This document shows, piece after piece, positions 8,623 to 10,141 of a stretch of 10,141 nt of DNA. The translations under genes were made by a program, and so were the position numbers. Positions within the stretch are counted from its first letter, which is position 1. The number at the start of each line of letters is the position of its first letter. The notes under the pieces were generated by a model that made no database searches, had not been told where the DNA came from, and saw only the letters and a list, made by a program, of their open reading frames with translations. The stretch covers positions 1-10,141 of the forward strand of contig JAQBNV010000107.1 in NCBI GenBank assembly GCA_028288395.1, written 5' to 3'. The stretch comes from Adhaeribacter sp. (GTDB lineage Bacteria > Bacteroidota > Bacteroidia > Cytophagales > Hymenobacteraceae).

Positions 8623-8649
8623 AACATTTAAATATTTTAGGTAAAAGAA

Positions 8650-8676
8650 AAGCTCCTGCTTTTGGAGCAGGAGCTT
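8650..8676 (-). terminator. Rho-independent terminator between the two SDR genes
   Basis: A perfect 11-bp stem, AAGCTCCTGCT (8650-8660) with AGCAGGAGCTT (8666-8676), surrounds a five-base loop. On the minus strand it begins 8 bases after the SDR-2 stop codon and is followed by the T-rich TTCTTTTAC. It ends 27 bases before the SDR-1 start codon, so it separates SDR-2 from SDR-1 or attenuates read-through between them. Confidence 0.85.
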
Positions 8677-8684
8677 AAATTATC

Positions 8685-9485
8685 TTATTTTTTTACATCT
8701 TCTAATTGACTATGCACGATAGCCGCATTTAAAGCGTCGGGTAGGGTAATGCCCTGGGCGGCGTACATCTTGGCCACGAAAGTAGGTAATACCCGTGCAT
8801 CGCCTTTCATTAAACCTTCATAACCGGCTTTGGCTACATCATCAGCTGCCTGAACTTGTGAGGAGTTGGCAATTTTGCTATTCTCCATGTTAGCTACATC
8901 AAAGAAGTTGGTTTCGGTGGGCGGCGGACATAAAATGGTCATGGTGACGCCCGTGTCTTTGATTTCATTCTGCAACGCTTCGGTAAAAGATAATGTAAAG
9001 GCTTTGGTACCGGCATATACTGCTAATAACGGATGCGGAATAAAGGAAGCTACGGAGCCTACCTGTAATATTTTACCTGAACGCCGGCTTACCATTTCTC
9101 TTAAATAACGTTTGGTTAGCGATACCAAAGCAATCACGTTTAAGTGAATCATGGCTATTTCTTTGTCTAATTCGGTTTGGATAAAATGACCTTTTTCGCC
9201 AAACCCAGCATCATTTACTAGATATTCCACTTGTAAGCCTTTATCCTGGACTTCAGAATATAAGCGGTCAGCAGCGCCGTCACGGCTTAAATCTATCGAT
9301 ACAGTTTCTACTCGAATAAGCGGGAATTCGGTGCTGATTTGCTGTGCCGCTTGTAGCAGTTTGTCTTCGTGGTTGGCCACCATAATTACATTATGCCCAT
9401 CTTTTGCAAAACAACGGGTTAGTTCCAGCCCGATGCCACTGGAGGCACCGGTTATTAAAGCATTTTTACCGGTTTTATTTTCCAT
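8685..9485 (-). CDS. Short-chain dehydrogenase/reductase SDR-2 (paralogue of SDR-1)
   Basis: This is a 266-aa classical SDR, normal length for the family, predicted to be a cytosolic NAD(P)-dependent oxidoreductase of unknown substrate. The cofactor motif TGASSGIG is at 12-19. The catalytic residues Asn116, Ser144, Tyr157 and Lys161 (YAGTK) sit at exactly the same positions as in SDR-1. The usual NNAG motif reads NDAG at 91-94, a single AAT to GAT change, within an otherwise conserved LVNDAGFGE context. The protein ends QLEDVKK with no basic tail. The start ATG at 9483-9485 is supported by a GAGGAA just upstream and by the MENxTG start shared with SDR-1. It is the first gene of the SDR pair, 189 bp downstream of the endonuclease V gene and followed at once by a terminator. 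Family certain, substrate not. Confidence 0.94.
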   Translation of the reverse strand: MENKTGKNALITGASSGIGLELTRCFAKDGHNVIMVANHEDKLLQAAQQISTEFPLIRVETVSIDLSRDGAADRLYSEVQDKGLQVEYLVNDAGFGEKGHFIQTELDKEIAMIHLNVIALVSLTKRYLREMVSRRSGKILQVGSVASFIPHPLLAVYAGTKAFTLSFTEALQNEIKDTGVTMTILCPPPTETNFFDVANMENSKIANSSQVQAADDVAKAGYEGLMKGDARVLPTFVAKMYAAQGITLPDALNAAIVHSQLEDVKK

Positions 9486-9488
9486 ATG

Positions 9489-9494
9489 TTCCTC
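9489..9494 (-). promoter_or_regulatory. Shine-Dalgarno site of SDR-2
   Basis: GAGGAA on the minus strand lies three bases before the ATG at 9483-9485. It is the clearest Shine-Dalgarno-like sequence in the window. The other complete genes here have A/T-rich leaders with weak or no such site, which is usual in Bacteroidota. The spacing is rather short, but the site supports this start. Confidence 0.6.
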
Positions 9495-9555
9495 GTTTTA
9501 AAATAAGTATGATTAAATTTTACCCCATTTGCTCGGTAAATGTTCTGATAAATTT

Positions 9556-9573
9556 TAATTAAAGTAATTAAAG
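9556..9573 (-). repeat. Two tandem copies of CTTTAATTA upstream of SDR-2
   Basis: Read on the minus strand, CTTTAATTA is repeated twice with no gap, about 70-90 bases before the SDR-2 start codon. Partly self-complementary TTTAATTAAA overlaps it. Placement in the presumed promoter region would suit a regulator-binding site, but AT-rich intergenic DNA makes short repeats likely by chance. The rest of the 9486-9674 gap shows no clear promoter and no terminator for the endonuclease V gene. Confidence 0.3.
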
Positions 9574-9674
9574 GGAAAGGCTGTTTCTAATAGAAGCCGG
9601 GTTTGCAAAAGTGAGGAATTTCGTTTTAGGTTGATATTTTTGCCTTGATTTATTTTTAGTTACCGGCGCTTTAT

Positions 9675-10141
9675 TTACCGGACTTCTTTTTTTAGTTCTT
9701 CGGCGTAATAATCGGCTAAGCGGGTTGGTTCGGGCAGTTTGTGTTTGCGGGTCGTTTCAATTGCCAGGCGCGTGGCTGTTTCCAAATCCAGCAGGTGCCC
9801 GGCCGATACGAAAACAGGTTTTACTTTCTCTTTTGTGCGCAGGGTATTGGCAATCAGTTCGCCCCGGTGAACGATGGGTGAAAGGCTGCCTTTTTCGGCG
9901 GCGGGTAATGTATATTGGCCTACTAATATTTTTTTGGCAACGCCCATGGTTGGCTTTTGCAGCAATACGCCCAGGTAACTCGCAATACCCAGCCGGCGGG
10001 GGTGTGAAATGCCGTGTCCGTCTACCATTATTAAATCAGGTTTTGTTTGCAGTTTGTCGTAAGCCAACAGCAGGTTAGGTGCTTCCCGAAAAGCCAGGAA
10101 CCCTGGTACGTAAGGCATCTGAACGGGAGCATAATTATATT
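9675..10141 (-). CDS. nfi: Endonuclease V (deoxyinosine 3'-endonuclease), partial, N terminus outside the window
   Basis: Endonuclease V cuts DNA at the second phosphodiester bond 3' to deoxyinosine, starting repair of deaminated adenine; metal ions are needed. The visible part has the PYVPGF wedge motif, FREAP with the metal-binding Glu, VDGHGISHPRR with the catalytic Asp, GVAK with its Lys, VSAGHLLDLETA and the closing LPEPTRLAD. Spacing between these residues (Glu to Asp 21, Asp to Lys 29) matches Thermotoga maritima endonuclease V Glu89, Asp110 and Lys139, and the wedge Tyr falls at its Tyr80. The ATG at 10116-10118 is not the true start: the frame continues upstream as YNYAPVQ to the window edge. 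About 70 N-terminal residues, including the first metal-binding Asp, should lie beyond it. The C terminus is complete, ending EVR. It is probably transcribed separately from SDR-2, across a 189-bp gap. Confidence 0.96.
   Translation of the reverse strand, partial: YNYAPVQMPYVPGFLAFREAPNLLLAYDKLQTKPDLIMVDGHGISHPRRLGIASYLGVLLQKPTMGVAKKILVGQYTLPAAEKGSLSPIVHRGELIANTLRTKEKVKPVFVSAGHLLDLETATRLAIETTRKHKLPEPTRLADYYAEELKKEVR

Noticed and set aside
7817..9108. Plus-strand open frames antisense to the SDR genes
   Set aside because: The minus-strand proteins are intact SDRs with all motifs; the opposite frames are by-products.
9725..10078. Plus-strand open frame of 117 codons antisense to endonuclease V
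   Set aside because: The minus strand holds every endonuclease V motif at correct spacing; the plus frame has no family features.
10116..10118. ATG as the start of endonuclease V
   Set aside because: The conserved PYVPG motif follows at once and the frame stays open to the window edge, so the real start is outside the window.

Overview
The window looks like ordinary chromosome from a member of the Bacteroidota, probably order Cytophagales (a Hymenobacteraceae-like genome is my best guess). The main evidence is a large surface protein ending in a type IX secretion (T9SS) type A sorting domain. Supporting signs are moderate, patchy GC content and start codons that mostly lack a strong Shine-Dalgarno site. 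The genus cannot be fixed from this sequence alone.

Layout: bases 1-289 are an AT-rich leader. Bases 290-4510 (+) encode one multidomain secreted protein: signal peptide, seven propeller-like repeats, four Ig/PKD-like domains, four MBG-like (YGD) repeats, two SprB-like repeats and a T9SS type A C-terminal domain. Bases 4511-4864 are a convergent intergenic region. It has a strong terminator at each end and, between them, an unexplained GC-richer island containing a hairpin. Everything from 4865 to the end is on the minus strand. Read in the direction of transcription, it runs: a partial endonuclease V gene (nfi) cut by the window edge, a short-chain dehydrogenase/reductase (SDR-2), a hairpin terminator, a second and paralogous SDR (SDR-1) with an added basic tail, a 233-bp gap with a candidate promoter, and clpB.

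The genes do not form an obvious shared pathway. ClpB is the stress disaggregase and endonuclease V is a repair enzyme for deaminated purines. The two SDRs are a tandem duplication of unknown substrate, and the T9SS protein is an exported adhesin-like or surface protein. I found no mobile element, CRISPR array, tRNA, rRNA or defence system, and nothing that amounts to a new multi-gene system. The points most worth a second look are the intergenic island at about 4587-4718, the terminator placed between the two SDR genes, the basic tail of SDR-1, the changed NNAG motif in SDR-2, and the modular and compositional mosaic of the T9SS protein.
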